DNA of 64,000 nt from RDXT01 sp033765305. Lineage in GTDB: Bacteria > Bacteroidota > Bacteroidia > J057. The position numbers and the translations under genes were made by a program. The stretch is taken from assembly GCA_033765305.1 (NCBI GenBank), contig JANRID010000007.1, positions 1 to 64,000 of the forward strand, given 5' to 3'. The number at the start of each line of letters is the position of its first letter. The first letter of the stretch is position 1. Below are positions 24,678 through 34,313 of this stretch, piece after piece. The notes beneath the pieces are model-generated. The model made no database searches, had not been told where the DNA came from, and worked only from the letters and a program-made list of their open reading frames with translations.

Positions 24678-27600
24678 TCAGAAACCGATGTTGATGCCGC
24701 CCACGAGGGTACGCGGCTGCGGGGCAGAGTAGAAGTCCAGACCCTGGTTGACGTTGCCGGCCAGGAAGTCTGTCGTCACTTCGGGATCCCAGCCTTCGTA
24801 CTTGGTGAAGGTGAGCAGGTTCTGGCCGGTCACAAACACGCGCAGGGTGCGCATGGAGAGGCGGTCCGTGATGCTCTTCGGCAGGGTATAGCTCAGCGAT
24901 GCATTGCGCAGGCGGAGGTAGGAGCCCGAAGAAATGTAGCGGCTGGAACGGGAGTTGTCGCCGTTGCTGTAGCCGAGGCGGGGCTCAGGCACATCCGTCA
25001 CATCGCCGGGCTGATCCCAGTATTCGAGCTGGTCGCGGGTCTGGTTGTCGAACCAGCAGGCGTTGCAGGACATGAAGAGGCCGCCTGCATTGTGGATTTC
25101 ATTCCCCTGAACCCCCTGGAAGGTGAAGCTCAGTTCGAGGCCCATGAAGCTCAGGTTGTTGGTAACCCCGTAGATGACATCCGGAACCGGGCTGCCGATC
25201 ACCACGAATTCGGCTTCGTTGAAGTCGTTGGTCGTAGAGGTTTCATCGATCACGTTGCCGTCGTCATCCTTGGTATTCTTGAACCAGAGGGCGTCGCCGG
25301 TCTGCGGATCCACGCCGGCGTATTCAGCTCCCCAGAAGACCCCGATGGGCTCGCCCACCTTCACCACGTTCGGGTAGCGTTCGCCGTTGACGTCGATAAT
25401 GTCCTGTCCTTCAGCCAGCGACACCACTTCGTTGCGGTTGATGGCCATGTTCAGGTTCATCGACCAGGAGAAGTCGCCCGTGAGGATGCGGGGGTTGAGC
25501 ACGAACTCGAAGCCGCGGTTGCTCACTTCGCCGATGTTCCGGAACTGGGTGGTGAAACCGGTCGTAGCGGGCACCGGCACTTCGAGGAGCAGGTCGGTGG
25601 TGCGCTTGTTGTAATAGTCGATTTCACCCGTGATGCGGTCGTTGAACAGGCCGAAGTCGAGGCCGATATCCACCTGTGCGGTGCGCTCCCAGCGGAGATC
25701 CGGGTTGGGGATCTGGGTCGGGGCCAGACCGGCGAGGCCGGCGTAGCTTGCGCTGCCGTAGAGGCCCAGCGAGGGGAAGTTGCCGATTTCGGCGTTGCCC
25801 GTGAAGCCGTAGCTCGCGCGCAGCTTCAGGAAGCTCAGCGCCTCGCTGTTCTGCAGGAAGCTTTCCTCGCTGATCACCCAGCCGGCGGAAGCGGCGGGGA
25901 AGAAGCCGAAGCGGTTGTTGGTGCCGAAGCGGGAAGAACCGTCGGTACGGGCGCTCAGCGAGAGCAGGTACTTGCGGTTGTAGTTGTAGTTCAGGCGGGC
26001 GAAGTACGACAGGAAGGAGAACTCCGTCAGCGTGGACGTGCCCAGCGTAATGCGGGCGGCGCTGGCGAGGGTCTTCAGGTCGTCGATCGGGAACTGCTCG
26101 CCTTCCGTGCGGGTAAAGCGGGAGGTGGACTTCTGGAACTCCATGCCGCCGGTCAGATCCACGCTGTGGGCGTCGGCCAGCACGCGGTTGTAGTTGATAA
26201 AGGCGCTGGAGCGGTAGTTGAGCACCTGGCTGTAGGTAGAACGTCCGAAGCCGCCGATGCCCTGGCCGGCGAGCGCTTCGCGGCCCGAGAACTGGTCGTC
26301 GTTGCCGGTGTAGAGGTCGATGCCCAGATCGCCGCGCACGGTCAGGCCTGGCAGCAGCTTCAGCACGGCGTAGCCGTTGGTGAGGTTGCGGTAGGCGGTG
26401 AAGTTGCGCACGGTTTCCTCCAGTTCGATCAGGCCGTTGTAGTACGTCGTCACCGGGACGTCGTAGAGCTTGCCGTCCGGATCGCGGGTGGGGGTAATCG
26501 GCGAAAGTGCGATCAGTTGGAGCGGGGTGTTGAAGCCGTTGTCGTCTGCCACCTGATCATACGCTGTGCGGGAGAGGGCCATGGAGAGCCCCAGGTCCAG
26601 CCACTTGGTGGGGGTATGGTCGAGGTTGAGGCGGCCATTCATCCGCTCGAAGCCGTTGCCGACGAGGATGCCTTCCTGGCGGCTGTAGCCGCCGCTGATG
26701 TAGAAGCGGGTCTTTTCAGCGCCGCCGGCTACGGAGACATCGGCGTTGCGCATGTTGCCGGTGCGGAAGGCTTCGTCCTGCCAGTCGGTATTGGCGCGCT
26801 GGGCGGGATCGTTCCAGGGCAGGTGGCCGTCATAGCGGTTGAAGCGGCGGGTCACAAACCCATCCCACCAGTCGAGGGCTTCCTGCTCGGTATCCCATTC
26901 GCCATTGCGGAATTCATACAGCGCTGCGCCGCGGGCGGCACGCTGAAACATGGAGATAAACTCCTCCGTGTTAAGGAATTCGCGGTAGCCGGTCGGGTTG
27001 CTGACCCCTGCGGAGAGGTTGAAGTTGACCTGCGTGCTGCCGGTGCGGCCCTGCTTGGTGGTGATGAGCACCACGCCGTTGGCGGCGCGGGAACCGTAGA
27101 TGGCAGCAGCGGAGGCATCCTTCAGGATCTCGATCGAGGCGATATCATTGAAGTTGATATCGTTGAGCGGGTTCAGCGGAGCGCCGCCGGTGTTCTGCGA
27201 AGCGGTCGTGATGGGCACGCCGTCCACCACGAAGAGCGGCTGGTTGCTGGCATTGATGGAGGAGGCGCCGCGGATCCGCATTTTGATTGCGCCGCCGGTT
27301 TTGCCGTTGGTCGATTCGATGAATACCCCGGCAGCACGGCCCTGGAGCGTCTGCTCCACGGATACGACGGGCGTATTCTCGATGGCCTTGCCGTCCACCT
27401 TGGCGATGTTGCCGGTCAGCTCGCGCTTGATCTGGGAGCCGTAGCCGGTAATGATCACCTCGTCGAGGTTGAGCGCATCTTCATCGAGGACAATGTTCAT
27501 CACATCGCCCGTGACCGGCAGCTCTACAGTCTGGTAGCCGAAGAACGACACACGCAGCACGGAGCCGCCTTGCGGCACCTCCAGGCGGAACTTGCCATCA

Positions 27601-27767
27601 TTTCCCGAAAACACCCCCACTGTGGTGCCTTTGACGATGATGGAAGCCCCGGAGATCGGTTCTCCATTCTTCCCGTCGGCCACCGTGCCGGAGACCGTGC
27701 GCTGAGCGAAGGCCGAAACCGCCCCCATCAGCAGGAAGAGCAACATTACAGGTAGTTTATACTTCAT
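24678..27767 (-). CDS. SusC/RagA-family TonB-dependent outer-membrane transporter
   Basis: 1,029 residues. Signal peptide MKYKLPVMLLFLLMGAVSAFAQ, carboxypeptidase-regulatory-like domain at about 23-105 (RTVSGTVADGKNGEPISGAS), plug with DEVIITGYGSQIKRELTGNI and PVVSVEQTLQGRAAGV, then a long barrel. No anti-sigma or ECF sigma gene is adjacent. With SusD it imports a glycan in an energy-dependent way. The fucose catabolic genes directly follow, suggesting a fucose-containing ligand; that link is by neighbourhood only. Confidence 0.95.
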   Translation of the reverse strand: MKYKLPVMLLFLLMGAVSAFAQRTVSGTVADGKNGEPISGASIIVKGTTVGVFSGNDGKFRLEVPQGGSVLRVSFFGYQTVELPVTGDVMNIVLDEDALNLDEVIITGYGSQIKRELTGNIAKVDGKAIENTPVVSVEQTLQGRAAGVFIESTNGKTGGAIKMRIRGASSINASNQPLFVVDGVPITTASQNTGGAPLNPLNDINFNDIASIEILKDASAAAIYGSRAANGVVLITTKQGRTGSTQVNFNLSAGVSNPTGYREFLNTEEFISMFQRAARGAALYEFRNGEWDTEQEALDWWDGFVTRRFNRYDGHLPWNDPAQRANTDWQDEAFRTGNMRNADVSVAGGAEKTRFYISGGYSRQEGILVGNGFERMNGRLNLDHTPTKWLDLGLSMALSRTAYDQVADDNGFNTPLQLIALSPITPTRDPDGKLYDVPVTTYYNGLIELEETVRNFTAYRNLTNGYAVLKLLPGLTVRGDLGIDLYTGNDDQFSGREALAGQGIGGFGRSTYSQVLNYRSSAFINYNRVLADAHSVDLTGGMEFQKSTSRFTRTEGEQFPIDDLKTLASAARITLGTSTLTEFSFLSYFARLNYNYNRKYLLSLSARTDGSSRFGTNNRFGFFPAASAGWVISEESFLQNSEALSFLKLRASYGFTGNAEIGNFPSLGLYGSASYAGLAGLAPTQIPNPDLRWERTAQVDIGLDFGLFNDRITGEIDYYNKRTTDLLLEVPVPATTGFTTQFRNIGEVSNRGFEFVLNPRILTGDFSWSMNLNMAINRNEVVSLAEGQDIIDVNGERYPNVVKVGEPIGVFWGAEYAGVDPQTGDALWFKNTKDDDGNVIDETSTTNDFNEAEFVVIGSPVPDVIYGVTNNLSFMGLELSFTFQGVQGNEIHNAGGLFMSCNACWFDNQTRDQLEYWDQPGDVTDVPEPRLGYSNGDNSRSSRYISSGSYLRLRNASLSYTLPKSITDRLSMRTLRVFVTGQNLLTFTKYEGWDPEVTTDFLAGNVNQGLDFYSAPQPRTLVGGINIGF

Positions 27768-27792
27768 AGAGAAACGGGTTAAACCAGCTTTG

Positions 27793-27824
27793 ATAACGTA
27801 TTATGGATTCGTTACGTGGTCAAA
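27793..27824 (-). promoter_or_regulatory. susC promoter with overlapping inverted repeat
   Basis: TTTG, 20 bp, TACGTTAT (6 of 8 to TAnnTTTG) reads toward the susC ATG. TAACG at 27794-27798 and CGTTA at 27810-27814 form an inverted repeat with an 11-base gap across the same element, a possible operator. Confidence 0.4.
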
Positions 27825-28116
27825 CAGGCGGCAAGTTCATAAAAAATCAGAATTTCACGAAGCAATCCCCCCAAAATCAGCCCAATACAGCTGCCAATTT
27901 CTCCACAGCCCCGCAATAGCTGCCGCATCCGAGCGGAAAACGGGGCTGCAGCACACCGGCAAGTTACTGCCGCAGCGCAAGTCAAATCAGTATAAACAAC
28001 TGAATTTCAATTATTTATATTCAAAATACCGCAAAGTCGCCGGGAATTATCCCGGAAGCCGGGTCTGCGCGTCTGCGGACTTCTGCCCTGCTTGCAGCCC
28101 AAACGGGGGGCTCCTT
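27825..28116. other. Upstream divergent spacer, no gene
   Basis: Part of the ~350 bp between susC and the ATPase gene. It is AT-richer toward 27980-28030 and should hold the ATPase promoter; no ORF here shows protein-like sequence. Confidence 0.5.
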
Positions 28117-29286
28117 ATGCGCATTATTCTGTTTACCGGCAAAGGCGGGACGGGCAAAACGACCCTCGCGGCAGCTACGGCCCTCCGGGCAGCGGCGCTG
28201 GGCTACAAGACCCTGGTGCTGTCCACCGATCCGGCGCACAGCCTCGGCGACTCGCTGGGCCGTCCGCTGGGGCCGGAGCCGCAGGAGGTTGCCCCCGGCC
28301 TCTTTGCACAGGAGCTGGACATCTACTACTCGATGCAGAAGCACTGGAGCCACATCCGCCAGCTCCTGCTGACTGTCTACGGCTGGCAGGGCGTCAGGCG
28401 GGTGGTGGCCGAGGAGCTGTCTGCCCTGCCGGGCATGGAAGAAGCCAGCGCCTTCCTCTGGCTGGAGCAGTACTACCGCGAGCAGGCCTTCGACACCGTG
28501 ATCATCGACAGCGCCCCCACCGGCGAAACCCTGACCTTCCTCACGCTGCCGCAGGTCACGGAATGGTGGCTGCAGCGCACCATGCCGCTCCAGAAAGCCT
28601 GGGTCCGGTCCTTCGGCTCCGCCGTGCGGATGTTCACCGGGGTGCCGCTGGACAAGGGATACGAGGAAATGGAATCGCTCTTCGACAAGCTGAGCGTCAT
28701 CCAGCAGGTATTCACCAACCCGGAGGTCACCTCGATGCGCCTGGTGCTCAACCCCGAGCGGATGGTGATCCAGGAGGCCCGCCGCGCATACACCGCCCTG
28801 CAGCTCTACGGCTACCATACCGATGCCGCACTGGTCAACCGCGTCTTTCCGCAGGAGGCCGGCAAGGGCTTTCTGGCCGGCTACCTCGACGCGCAGCAGG
28901 GCTACCTGCAGGAAATCGAGGAGAGTTTTGCACCGCTGCCCATCCTGCGGGCGCCGCATCTGGGCGAGGAAGTATTCGGGCTGGAGCGGCTGGAACGGGT
29001 CGCGGAAGCGCTCTACGGCACCCAGGATCCCGTGGCCGTGCTGCACTGGGGCAAAACCTTCGAACTCGTGGAGTCGCCGCCCGGCTATCTGCTGCGGCTG
29101 GCCCTGCCGCTGGCTGCCCCGGAAGACCTCCGGCAGGTGACCCATACGCAGGATGCGCTGCTGCTGCAGGTGCTCAGCCGCCGCCGGCATGTGGTCCTGC
29201 CCCGCTTCCTGGCCTACTATACGCTCGAACACTACGCGCTCGATGCCGGGACCCTCGAACTCCGATTTGCCCCCAGGAAGCCATGA
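28117..29286 (+). CDS. ArsA/GET3-like ATPase
   Basis: 389 residues from MRIILFTGKGGTGKTT; a much longer open frame upstream has no related sequence. The deviant Walker A is GKGGTGKTT (8-16). The switch region STDPAHSLGDSLGRPLG and the DSAPTGETLTFLTLP stretch (DTAPTGHTLR in close relatives) are present. It has a single ATPase domain. ArsA drives arsenite export, but no arsB or arsR is nearby; single-domain bacterial members mostly have unknown jobs. Confidence 0.85.
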   Translation: MRIILFTGKGGTGKTTLAAATALRAAALGYKTLVLSTDPAHSLGDSLGRPLGPEPQEVAPGLFAQELDIYYSMQKHWSHIRQLLLTVYGWQGVRRVVAEELSALPGMEEASAFLWLEQYYREQAFDTVIIDSAPTGETLTFLTLPQVTEWWLQRTMPLQKAWVRSFGSAVRMFTGVPLDKGYEEMESLFDKLSVIQQVFTNPEVTSMRLVLNPERMVIQEARRAYTALQLYGYHTDAALVNRVFPQEAGKGFLAGYLDAQQGYLQEIEESFAPLPILRAPHLGEEVFGLERLERVAEALYGTQDPVAVLHWGKTFELVESPPGYLLRLALPLAAPEDLRQVTHTQDALLLQVLSRRRHVVLPRFLAYYTLEHYALDAGTLELRFAPRKP

Positions 29287-29399
29287 TGGCGGCTTGAAGG
29301 TTTTTCGCGCGCATTCTGCGATCTTGTGTAACTTGCTCCTGCCTGGCAGGCTTCCCCTGGCGGGCACTGCATCCTTTGACCTGTGATTGGCTGTTCTGT

Positions 29400-31934
29400 A
29401 TGAAGCACGCTTACGCGCTCGCATTGCTCCTCGGCACCGGCGGCATGACCGCCCTCCACGCCCAGTCTGTTCCTTCGCCCGAAGCCTTCCTGGGCTATGC
29501 GCCCGGGGCGCAGTTTACCTACCATTACCGCGTGGTCGAGTATTTCCGGGCGGTAGATGCGCAATCGCCCAAGGTGCAGGTATTCTCGTACGGCAAAACG
29601 AATGAGGACCGGGAGCTGATCGCCGCTGCGGTCTCCGCGCCGGAGCACCTGGCCCGGCTGGACGAGATCCAGCGCAATCAGCGGATCATCGCCGGACTGG
29701 AGCCGGGCACGGTCAAAGGACCGGTGGTCCCGGTCGTCTGGCTGAGCTACAACATCCACGGCAACGAGTCGGTATCCACCGAAGCGGCAATGGCAACGCT
29801 GCACTACCTCGCAGCTGCCGACACGGGCAACTGGCTCAACGATCTGGTCGTGATCCTGGATCCCTGCGTCAACCCCGACGGCCGCGACCGCTATGTCAAC
29901 TGGTACCGCCAGGCCGCTGCCAATCCGCCCAGCGCCCTGCGGGCTGCCTACGAGCACCACGAGCCCTGGCCCGGCGGGCGCTACAACCATTATCTCTTCG
30001 ACCTCAACCGCGACTGGTGCTGGCAGACCCAGGCCGAGTCGCGCCAGCGCGCCGACCTGTACCGCCAGTGGATGCCGCATGTGCATGTGGATTTCCACGA
30101 AATGGGACCGGAATCGCCCTATTTCTTCAGCCCGCCCGCCCGGCCCTACCACGAAGTGCTGACCCCCTGGCAGCGGGAGTTTCTCCAGCTTGCCGGCCGC
30201 AACCATGCCCGCTATTTCGACCGGAATGGCTGGCTCTATTTCACCAAAGAGGTCTTCGACCTGTACTACCCCAGCTATGGCGACACCTGGCCGGCGTACC
30301 AGGGCGCGATCGGCTTCACCTACGAGCAGGGCGGCAGCGGGCGCGCAGGCCTGGGCATCCAGATTTCCAACGGGGATACGCTGACCCTCGCCGACCGCAT
30401 CGCACACCATTACACCACCGGCCTTTCGACGGTCGAAACGGCCTGGCGCAACCGCGACCGCCTGCTGCGGGAGTTCGAAGCGTTTTTCAAATCTGCGCAG
30501 CAGAATCCGGAAGGGATGTACAAAAGCTACATCGTCAAGGGCAGCCAGGACCCGGCCCGGCTGCGCCGGCTGCTGGAGCTGATGGACCGCAACCAGATCC
30601 GCTACGGCTATCCTGCCGCCGCAGGGCGCACCCTCAGCGGATGGTCCTATGCCCAGACCGCCAATGCCAGCTTCCGGCTGGAGGCCGGCGATCTGGTGCT
30701 GCCGATGCATCAGCCGCAGTCGCGGCTGCTGCGCGTGCTCTTCGAACCGGAGAGCCGTCTGGAGGATTCCCTCACCTACGACCTCACCGCCTGGGCCCTC
30801 CCCTACGCATACGGGCTGGAGGCCTTCGCTGTCGCGGAAGCGGTCAAGCTCTCCGACAAGCCGGTGAGCCTGGCCTTCGAGCCCAACCGTATCTCCCCTG
30901 CCCGCCCCTATGCCTACCTGAGCGCGTGGAAAGACGTGCAGGATGTGCGCTTTCTGGCGGCACTTGCCCAGGCCGGCATTCAGGCGCGGAGCGCAGCAGC
31001 GCCCTTTACCCTCAACGGCCAGCAGTTCGACCGGGGCACCCTCATCATCACCCGCACGGACAACCCCGGCGGCGATTTCGACGAGGCCCTTGCCCGGATT
31101 GCCAACGAGCTGCAGCAGCCGCTCACGCCGGCGCCTACCGGCTTTGTGGACGCAGGCCGGGACTTCGGATCAGACGCCGTGCAGCTGACGCGGCGGCCCA
31201 AGGTAGCGCTGGTCAACGGCCCCGGCGCCGCAGCCACCAGCTTCGGCGAGCTGTGGCACTATTTTGAGCAGGAGCTCCGCTATCCGGCGACCGTCATCCA
31301 CACCCAGTATCTCGCAGAAGTGGATCTGGCGGACTTCGATGTGCTGGTGCTCGGCGACGGCAACTACCGCCGCTTCCAGGAAAAGCTGCTCGCCTTCGCG
31401 CAGCAGGGCGGCCGGATCGTCGCGCTGGAGGGCGCGGTAGAGCTCTTTGCCCGCCTGCCCAAAGGCGCCGAAGAAACTGCGCTGGCCCAGGCCTATGCGG
31501 AGCAGCAGGAGGCCGAAGCGAAAGCAGCCAAGGAGAAGCCCTTCAAGCCGGAGGACAAGCTCCGCCGCTACGAAGATACCGAACGCGCCTCGCTGCAGGA
31601 GTTTACGGCCGGCAGCATCTACCGCGTGCTGCTCGATGCCAGCCACCCCCTGGCCTTTGGGGAAGACAGCGTATTCTTCGCCCTGAAAAACAGCAGCAGC
31701 GCCTACCCCTGGCTGGGAGAAAACGGCTGGAATGTAGGGGTTATCCGGGATTCGCTGCCGGTTGCGGGCTTCACGGGGCACCTGCTCCAGCGCAAGCTGT
31801 ACAACTCGCTGGCCATCGGCGCCGAGTCCTACGGACGCGGCGAGCTGGTCTATTTTGCAGACTCTCCGATCTTCCGGCAGTTCTGGCACGGCGGCAAGCT
31901 GCTGCTGGGCAATGCCGTGTTTCTGCCCTTCTGA
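29400..31934 (+). CDS. Secreted M14 zinc carboxypeptidase
   Basis: 844 residues from MKHAYALALLLGTGGMTALH, a signal peptide. The metal ligands are H120 and E123 (NIHGNES) and H233 (VDFHEMG), with a likely catalytic E309 in TYEQGGSGR. The C-terminal half has no clear family; residues 700-740 are highly charged. No T9SS sorting domain is visible, so it is probably periplasmic. It would trim peptides from their C-termini or cleave cell-wall peptides. Confidence 0.88.
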   Translation: MKHAYALALLLGTGGMTALHAQSVPSPEAFLGYAPGAQFTYHYRVVEYFRAVDAQSPKVQVFSYGKTNEDRELIAAAVSAPEHLARLDEIQRNQRIIAGLEPGTVKGPVVPVVWLSYNIHGNESVSTEAAMATLHYLAAADTGNWLNDLVVILDPCVNPDGRDRYVNWYRQAAANPPSALRAAYEHHEPWPGGRYNHYLFDLNRDWCWQTQAESRQRADLYRQWMPHVHVDFHEMGPESPYFFSPPARPYHEVLTPWQREFLQLAGRNHARYFDRNGWLYFTKEVFDLYYPSYGDTWPAYQGAIGFTYEQGGSGRAGLGIQISNGDTLTLADRIAHHYTTGLSTVETAWRNRDRLLREFEAFFKSAQQNPEGMYKSYIVKGSQDPARLRRLLELMDRNQIRYGYPAAAGRTLSGWSYAQTANASFRLEAGDLVLPMHQPQSRLLRVLFEPESRLEDSLTYDLTAWALPYAYGLEAFAVAEAVKLSDKPVSLAFEPNRISPARPYAYLSAWKDVQDVRFLAALAQAGIQARSAAAPFTLNGQQFDRGTLIITRTDNPGGDFDEALARIANELQQPLTPAPTGFVDAGRDFGSDAVQLTRRPKVALVNGPGAAATSFGELWHYFEQELRYPATVIHTQYLAEVDLADFDVLVLGDGNYRRFQEKLLAFAQQGGRIVALEGAVELFARLPKGAEETALAQAYAEQQEAEAKAAKEKPFKPEDKLRRYEDTERASLQEFTAGSIYRVLLDASHPLAFGEDSVFFALKNSSSAYPWLGENGWNVGVIRDSLPVAGFTGHLLQRKLYNSLAIGAESYGRGELVYFADSPIFRQFWHGGKLLLGNAVFLPF

Positions 31935-32010
31935 GACGCCGCGCAGCGTCATGCATCAGGGGCCCCGGGTCTGGCACAGGCCGGATCCGGGGCTTTGCGC
32001 AGCAGCAGGG

Positions 32011-32991
32011 TCAGCGGGCGGCGGCGGCGCAGCTCTCGTACAGCACCGCCTGAACCCAGGCCGGGGTATCGATCATGGCAAAAAACTCGCCGAGGTAGGC
32101 GGTCATTTCCCGCTGGTCACGCTTCGGCAGCAGGCTGGTATTCAGCACCTCCATCAGCGCGGGGCGCGCCTGCCGGAAATCGGCCAGGGCTGCGTCGTAC
32201 TCCTCGGGGGCGCGGCAGAGCCCGCGCAGCGAGCGCCGCTCGAATGCCGCGTCGAGCCCGGTATAGGGTGCGTCCACGGCCTTGCTCCAGTCGAAATCGT
32301 AGGGAATGGGCACCGGGCGCGGATCGCCGGGCAGCACAAGCCACTTCAGGTTCTTGCCGCTGCGCACATCCCAGTCTGTATTGCCGATCATATACTCGAA
32401 AAGGTGCACGCGGGTAGCCGCCTCACGGCTGCAGCTGTCGGGGTGCATCAGGGGATGCTTGAGCAGTTCGCCGCCGCAACGGGCGGCCATGGCATCGGGG
32501 TCCTCGACGAGAAAACCCAGCTTTGAGATCGCCAGCTCCGAGCCGGATACATCGGCAAGCAGCACCCGCACAGGGCGGACCCGCAGGCTGTGGGGGGTGA
32601 GCGCGTTGTAGAGGCGGTAGACGAGGTACTCGCGCATGACCAGCGGCTCGCCCTGGCAGGGGAGCACCAGCTTGATCTTGTGCTGGCCTTCAAACAGCGG
32701 CTGCAGGCCGGTTTCCGGCAGGCGCAGCCGGAGCGGCGGCAGTTCGCAGTTGGCTTCCCGGAGGCGGAAATTGCCGCCGGGCTTGATCTCGGCAGGCTGC
32801 ATCATGCGCGTGTCGCCGAGCTTAAAGAAAATTTGAGCAAACTGATAATCAGCCGTATCGGTACGGTTGCCGAGGAGCGCAGCGAGATCGGTGCGGATCT
32901 CGATGCGGAGCGGCTCGGCGGCATCGAACAATCGTTCCTGGGCGGATATCCACCCGGAGAAGCACATCAACGCAAGCAGCAGGGTACGCAT
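32011..32991 (-). CDS. Conserved secreted protein, CotH-like
   Basis: 326 residues from MRTLLLALMCFSGWISAQER, a signal peptide; the frame extends 17 codons upstream. Conserved-looking blocks are YLVYRLYNALTPHSLRVRPV, LGFLVEDPDAMAARCGGE, LFEYMIGNTDWDV and PIPYDFDWSKAVDAPYTG. These resemble the Bacteroidota proteins related to CotH-type kinases, where a DFD motif coordinates metal. The call is tentative and no reaction is known. Confidence 0.5.
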   Translation of the reverse strand: MRTLLLALMCFSGWISAQERLFDAAEPLRIEIRTDLAALLGNRTDTADYQFAQIFFKLGDTRMMQPAEIKPGGNFRLREANCELPPLRLRLPETGLQPLFEGQHKIKLVLPCQGEPLVMREYLVYRLYNALTPHSLRVRPVRVLLADVSGSELAISKLGFLVEDPDAMAARCGGELLKHPLMHPDSCSREAATRVHLFEYMIGNTDWDVRSGKNLKWLVLPGDPRPVPIPYDFDWSKAVDAPYTGLDAAFERRSLRGLCRAPEEYDAALADFRQARPALMEVLNTSLLPKRDQREMTAYLGEFFAMIDTPAWVQAVLYESCAAAAR

Positions 32992-33044
32992 GAAACGGGG
33001 GATTTCGTCCATAAATGAACGCAATCCTTTGTACGAAGGCAAAT

Positions 33045-33075
33045 AAAAAACGGCAGCACATGGCCGCCGTTTTTT
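33045..33075 (-). terminator. gapA terminator
   Basis: AAAAAACGGC at 33045-33054 pairs with GCCGTTTTTT at 33066-33075, ~20 bp past the gapA stop. The six-T end on the minus strand is a classic Rho-independent terminator. Confidence 0.8.
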
Positions 33076-33094
33076 CTGTGAACTGCGGAGCAGA

Positions 33095-34087
33095 TCAGGC
33101 GAGTTTCTTCACCAGGTCGGCCACACGGTTGGAGTAGCCCCATTCGTTGTCGTACCAGCCGACCACTTTCACCATGTTGCCATTGGCGGAGGTGAGCTTG
33201 CTGTCGAGGATGCAGGAATGGGCGTTCCCGAGGATGTCAGTCGAAACCAGCTCATCCTCAGAGTATTCGAGAATGCCTTTGAGGCTGCCTTCAGAGGCGG
33301 CCTTCATGGCGGCGTTGATTTCGGCCACGGTCACCTCGCGGTCGAGGATGGCGGTGAAGTCGGTCACGGAGCCGTCGGGCACGGGCACGCGGATGGCATT
33401 GCCGTCGAGCTTGCCTTTCAGTTCGGGGAGCACCTCGCCTACAGCCACGGCAGCGCCGGTGGTGGTGGGCACGATGTTGACGGCAGCGGCGCGGGCGCGG
33501 CGCAGGTCGCGGTGGGGGGCATCCTGCAGGCTCTGGTCGGCGGTGTAGGCGTGGATAGTGGTCATGTAGCCTTTCTGCACGCCGAATGCTTCGTGCAGCA
33601 CTTTCACCATCGGCGCGAGGCAGTTGGTGGTGCAGGAAGCGTTGGAGATCACCTGCATGTCGCTGGTGAGGGTGTTGTCATTGACACCGATCACGATGGT
33701 TGCATCCACCTTGCCTTTGGCGGGGGCGGTGATGATCACCTTCCTGGCGCCGGCATTGAGGTGCAGGCCAGCCTTGACGCGGTCGGTGAATACGCCAGTG
33801 GACTCGATGACGATGTCCACGCCCAGGTCACCCCAGCCGAGGGCTTCGGGGTTGCGCTCGGCGCTGGCGATGATGCGCTTGCCGTTGACGGTGAGGGATT
33901 CGGCGTCGTGCGCGACGGTGCCGTTGAAACGGCCGTGCACGGAGTCGAACTTCAGCAGTGCGGCGAGGGTTTCGTTATCGGTGAGGTCGTTGATCTTAAC
34001 GACTTCCACTTCGGGGTTGTTCAGCAGGGCGCGGAACACCAGACGGCCGATGCGGCCAAAACCGTTGATTCCTACTTTAATTGCCAT
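33095..34087 (-). CDS. gapA: Glyceraldehyde-3-phosphate dehydrogenase, type I
   Basis: 330 residues. NAD-binding start MAIKVGINGFGRIGRLVFRA, active-site Cys152 in SNASCTTNCLAP, TIHAYTADQSLQD with the conserved His, and VGWYDNEWGYSNRV near the end. It converts glyceraldehyde-3-phosphate to 1,3-bisphosphoglycerate in glycolysis. It is a single-gene unit with a well-formed promoter and terminator. Confidence 0.98.
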   Translation of the reverse strand: MAIKVGINGFGRIGRLVFRALLNNPEVEVVKINDLTDNETLAALLKFDSVHGRFNGTVAHDAESLTVNGKRIIASAERNPEALGWGDLGVDIVIESTGVFTDRVKAGLHLNAGARKVIITAPAKGKVDATIVIGVNDNTLTSDMQVISNASCTTNCLAPMVKVLHEAFGVQKGYMTTIHAYTADQSLQDAPHRDLRRARAAAVNIVPTTTGAAVAVGEVLPELKGKLDGNAIRVPVPDGSVTDFTAILDREVTVAEINAAMKAASEGSLKGILEYSEDELVSTDILGNAHSCILDSKLTSANGNMVKVVGWYDNEWGYSNRVADLVKKLA

Positions 34088-34130
34088 GATGCGTAATGTT
34101 GCAGGATAAAGAGGTGCCCATAAAGCGGGC

Positions 34131-34162
34131 CAAAACTACACAGCGCCCTATTGAAAAACAAG
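34131..34162 (-). promoter_or_regulatory. gapA promoter
   Basis: CTTG, 20 bp, TAGTTTTG (full match to TAnnTTTG), 44 bp upstream of the gapA ATG. It is the best promoter in the window. Confidence 0.75.
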
Positions 34163-34250
34163 GAACAGCACTGGGCAAGCTGGGCAAACGCTGCGATGCG
34201 GCAGCGGGGCGGCACGGGCCTGCCGCAGGCTGCTTTCCGCCCGGAAAAAC

Positions 34251-34295
34251 GCAGATTCCCGGACAGGCCGGTAGCCGGACCCTCCGGGAATCTGC
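34251..34295 (-). terminator. Terminator after the T9SS gene at 34314
   Basis: A 13 bp perfect inverted repeat, GCAGATTCCCGGA and TCCGGGAATCTGC, with a 19-base spacer containing a second small stem (GGCCGGTAGCCGG). On the minus strand a GTTTTTCC run follows. Confidence 0.75.
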
Positions 34296-34313
34296 CGCGG
34301 CATTCCTCCGCCC

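Noticed and set aside
25092..27755. Plus-strand open frame opposite susC
   Set aside because: SusC has full domain evidence; the opposite frame is Val/Gly/Ala-rich and featureless.
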